This document shows, piece by piece, positions 61,843-64,000 of a stretch of 64,000 nucleotides of DNA. The notes under the pieces were generated by a model that saw only the letters and a program-made list of their open reading frames with translations, did not search any database and was not told where the DNA came from. The position numbers and the translations under genes are program-made. The DNA is from Oleiagrimonas citrea (GTDB lineage: Bacteria > Pseudomonadota > Gammaproteobacteria > Xanthomonadales > Rhodanobacteraceae): contig NZ_JAAZQD010000003.1 of NCBI RefSeq assembly GCF_012395255.1, positions 62,001-126,000 of the forward strand. Reading direction: 5' to 3'. The first letter of the stretch is position 1. The number at the start of each line of letters is the position of its first letter.

Positions 61843-62682
61843 CTACACGTGGCCGATCCGTTGACGGACCTGGACCGGTTGCTGGCTGTGCAGCGCCGGA
61901 TCCAGTTCGCCACTGCCTTCAGGCAGCAGAACGATGACTGTCGATCCCATGTTGAAACGGCCCATTTCCTGGCCGCGCGCGAGCCGGATGCCGCGACCGC
62001 TGGCGTCGCGATCGGTGATGCGGCTGGCATAGGGCGGGATGGTCAGACCGTCCCAGACCGTGGATACGCTCGAAACCAGGATCGCGCCGACCAGGATTAC
62101 CGCGAACGGGCCGTGTTCGCCGCGGAAGTGGCAGATCAGGCGCTCGTTGCGCGCGAACAGGCGCGGAATCGCCTCGACCGCGAACGGTGCGACGCTGAAG
62201 ATGCGCCCCGGCACGTGGCGGGTCGAGACCAGCTCGCCGTCCATCGGCATGTGCACGCGGTGGTAATCCCGTGGGGACAGGTACACGGTGGCGAAGTGAC
62301 CGTGGCGGTAGGGGCCGGCTGCGGCTTCGTCGGCGAGCAGTTCGGCGGCGGTGTAGGACTGCCCCTTGGCCTGGAAGATGCGGCCCTCCTCGATACGCCC
62401 GGCCTGGCTGATGCGGCCGTCGGCCGGCGAGACGATGCTGCGCGGGTCGGCGTCCAGCGGCCGTGCATCCGGTTTCAGCTCGCGCGTGAAGAACTCGTTG
62501 AAGTGCGCATAGGCGCGAGGATCGGGCTGTGCGGCCTGACGCATGTCGACGCCGTATCGCCGCACGATCTGGCCGATCAGGAAGTTCTTCCAGGGCGCCC
62601 ATGTCCAGCGCGTCGCCCAGTAGACGATGCGCGACAGGAAGCGGTGCGGGAGCAGGTATTGGAGCAGGACCTTGGATTTCAT
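61843..62682 (-). CDS. psd: Phosphatidylserine decarboxylase proenzyme
   Basis: A 279-residue pyruvoyl enzyme that makes phosphatidylethanolamine at the inner membrane. The self-cleavage motif is GST within RFNMGSTVIVLLP (Gly246-Ser247; Ser becomes pyruvate), and YHRVHMPMDGEL and SPADGRISQ are the PSD family blocks. The ATG (MKSKVLLQYLLPHRFLSR) matches the family; longer upstream starts overlap the divergent prmB promoter. Confidence 0.96.
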   Translation of the reverse strand: MKSKVLLQYLLPHRFLSRIVYWATRWTWAPWKNFLIGQIVRRYGVDMRQAAQPDPRAYAHFNEFFTRELKPDARPLDADPRSIVSPADGRISQAGRIEEGRIFQAKGQSYTAAELLADEAAAGPYRHGHFATVYLSPRDYHRVHMPMDGELVSTRHVPGRIFSVAPFAVEAIPRLFARNERLICHFRGEHGPFAVILVGAILVSSVSTVWDGLTIPPYASRITDRDASGRGIRLARGQEMGRFNMGSTVIVLLPEGSGELDPALHSQQPVQVRQRIGHV

Positions 62683-62750
62683 CCGCGAAGTATAGGGGCT
62701 GGGCGGCGCGCGCGGTCGGTTCGGTGCCTGTTTCGCGCGCCCGGCTCCTC

Positions 62751-62756
62751 TATACT
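62751..62756 (+). promoter_or_regulatory. prmB -10 box
   Basis: TATACT lies 30 nt before the GTG start of prmB, placing the transcript start near 62763. It excludes a proposed upstream TTG start at 62756 because that codon overlaps the box. Confidence 0.5.
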
Positions 62757-62785
62757 TGTGCGTCGTTTTTCTAGGGCTGCGCCGC

Positions 62786-63715
62786 GTGACCGCCGAACTC
62801 GCCACCATCGTCGACTTCATCCGCTACGGCGCCAGCCGTTTCTCCGCTGCCGAGCTCATGTACGGCCATGGCCAGGACAGCGCCATCGACGAGGCTACGC
62901 AGCTGGTGCTCGCGGCGCTGCACCTGCCGCCGGATCTGCCGCCAGCCTATGGCGCCGCGACCCTGACCGCGCAGGAACGCACGGAAGTACTGGCGTTGAT
63001 TCAGCGCCGTCTGCACGAGCGCGTGCCGGTGGCCTATCTGGTCGGTGAGGCCTGGTTCGCGGGGCTGAAGTTCAAGTCCGACGCGCGCGCCCTGGTGCCG
63101 CGCTCGCCGATCGCCGAGCTGATCCAGAACGGCTTCTCGCCCTGGCTGGATGGACGCGAGATCGAGCGCGCACTGGACATGTGCACCGGGTCGGGCTGCA
63201 TCGGCATCGCCATGGCGGCGTACCAGCCGGACTGGCGCGTGGACCTGGTCGATGTCAGCGAGGATGCACTGGCGCTGACCCGCGAGAATATGGCTTTCCA
63301 GCATGTCGATGCGAATCGTGTCCGTGCCGTCCAGTCGGACCTTTTCGATGCGCTGGACGGCGAGCGTTACGACCTCATCGTTTCCAATCCGCCGTATGTC
63401 AGCCAGGCCGAGTACGACGCGCTGCCGGGCGAGTACGCGCACGAGCCGCAGTTGGGTCTGACCTCGGGCGAGGACGGACTGAACCTGTGCCTGCGCATGC
63501 TCGACGAAGGCGCCGAACACCTCACCGAGCAGGGGCTGATGATTGTCGAGGTAGGCAACAGCGAACATGCGCTGAGCGCATTGCTGCCCGAGGTGCCGTT
63601 CGTGTGGCTGGAGTTCCAGACCGGTCCCATGGGCGTGTTCGCGATCGAGCGCCGCGACCTCGTCGAGCATGCCGATGCGATCCACGCGGCCGCCGCAAAG
63701 CGCGCGAAGGCATAA
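62786..63715 (+). CDS. prmB: 50S ribosomal protein L3 glutamine methyltransferase
   Basis: A 309-residue class I methyltransferase of the HemK/PrmB group with SAM motif ALDMCTGSGCIGIAMA and catalytic NPPY (residues 201-204) in LIVSNPPYVSQAEYD. The N-terminal helical substrate domain is typical of PrmB, methylating Gln150 of L3. The GTG start gives the family length (310 in E. coli). prmB directly upstream of aroC is the conserved gammaproteobacterial arrangement. Confidence 0.93.
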   Translation: MTAELATIVDFIRYGASRFSAAELMYGHGQDSAIDEATQLVLAALHLPPDLPPAYGAATLTAQERTEVLALIQRRLHERVPVAYLVGEAWFAGLKFKSDARALVPRSPIAELIQNGFSPWLDGREIERALDMCTGSGCIGIAMAAYQPDWRVDLVDVSEDALALTRENMAFQHVDANRVRAVQSDLFDALDGERYDLIVSNPPYVSQAEYDALPGEYAHEPQLGLTSGEDGLNLCLRMLDEGAEHLTEQGLMIVEVGNSEHALSALLPEVPFVWLEFQTGPMGVFAIERRDLVEHADAIHAAAAKRAKA

Positions 63716-63778
63716 GCGGGGCTTGCAAGCGCGCGCGGAACGACCGACGCTAGCGTATTCGCGCCACTCGAATCAGCC

Positions 63779-64000
63779 ATGTCCAGCAACGCATTCGGCA
63801 AACTGCTCACGGTGACGACCTTCGGCGAAAGCCACGGGCCGGCCATCGGCTGCGTGGTGGACGGTTGTCCGCCGGGTCTTGTGCTCGACGCCGGCGATTT
63901 CGCGTCCGATCTGGCGCGGCGCGCCACGGGCAAGTCGCGCTACACCTCGCAGCGCCGCGAGGCGGACGAAGTCGAGATCCTGTCCGGCGTGTACGAGGGC
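63779..64000 (+). CDS. aroC: Chorismate synthase, N-terminal part (cut by window edge)
   Basis: The first 74 codons are visible: [20 protein letters not shown] then [17 protein letters not shown], the conserved FMN/EPSP-binding N-terminus of chorismate synthase, and [21 protein letters not shown]. It catalyses the last common step of aromatic amino-acid synthesis. It follows prmB by 63 nt. Confidence 0.97.
   Translation, partial: MSSNAFGKLLTVTTFGESHGPAIGCVVDGCPPGLVLDAGDFASDLARRATGKSRYTSQRREADEVEILSGVYEG

Overview
The window reads as chromosome from a high-GC gammaproteobacterium, most likely Xanthomonadales/Lysobacterales (Xanthomonadaceae or Rhodanobacteraceae-like). This is inferred from several things: an S46 dipeptidyl-peptidase; a lone rsxB beside nth; the metG / apbC-dcd neighbourhood; the hfq-hflX-hflK-hflC-DUF2065-purA order; and frequent GTG starts with short overlaps. 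No species is assigned.

Layout. 1-5.6 kb: a leftward six-gene membrane-lipid operon (desaturase, FAD oxidase, DUF1365, cyclopropane synthase, DUF2878, DUF1295 running off the left edge). 5.8-10.4 kb: DUF2254 membrane protein, YbaK-type deacylase and the threonine catabolic pair kbl/tdh, with a 142-bp MITE-like element between the last two. 10.6-19.9 kb: S46 peptidase, miaA, then the hfq-hflX-hflK-hflC-DUF2065-purA block.

19.9-25.3 kb is visibly A/T-richer than its surroundings and holds a compact RiPP locus: an HlyD-type adaptor, a C39-peptidase ABC exporter, a 55-codon precursor gene that I found by reading the DNA, a strong intrinsic terminator, and an ATP-grasp ligase with graspetide-synthetase features. 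The precursor has a double-glycine leader and a 25-residue Thr/Asp/Glu-rich tail. This is the best candidate for an undescribed system: a single-core graspetide (omega-ester or omega-amide peptide).

25.4-35.3 kb: CPA1 Na+/H+ antiporter, an AbrB-antitoxin/Doc-toxin pair with a palindromic operator, a small unknown gene, gcvP under a tandem glycine riboswitch, a VOC protein, tRNA-Leu(CAG), and rnr-rlmB. In enterobacteria purA and rnr-rlmB lie close together, so the 12 kb between them here looks like accumulated insertion or rearrangement.

35.3-43.9 kb: two small envelope genes, the pstS-pstC-pstA-pstB-phoU phosphate operon, an FmdB-type zinc ribbon, RNase T, a secreted hypothetical and an outer-membrane porin. 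Both pstS and the porin carry PHO boxes, which places them in one phosphate-starvation response. 43.9-51 kb: nth-rsxB, metG, DUF2147, apbC, dcd. 51-59.5 kb: lipoprotein, HIT protein, a TPR-GGDEF diguanylate cyclase, rimO, greB, a membrane-helix protein and a HerA-like ATPase. 59.6-64 kb: an MltD-like transglycosylase, a hypothetical gene, psd, prmB and the first 74 codons of aroC, cut by the right edge.

Intrinsic terminators, promoters and starts are given where sequence supports them. No rRNA, CRISPR array, transposase, integrase or prophage gene was seen.
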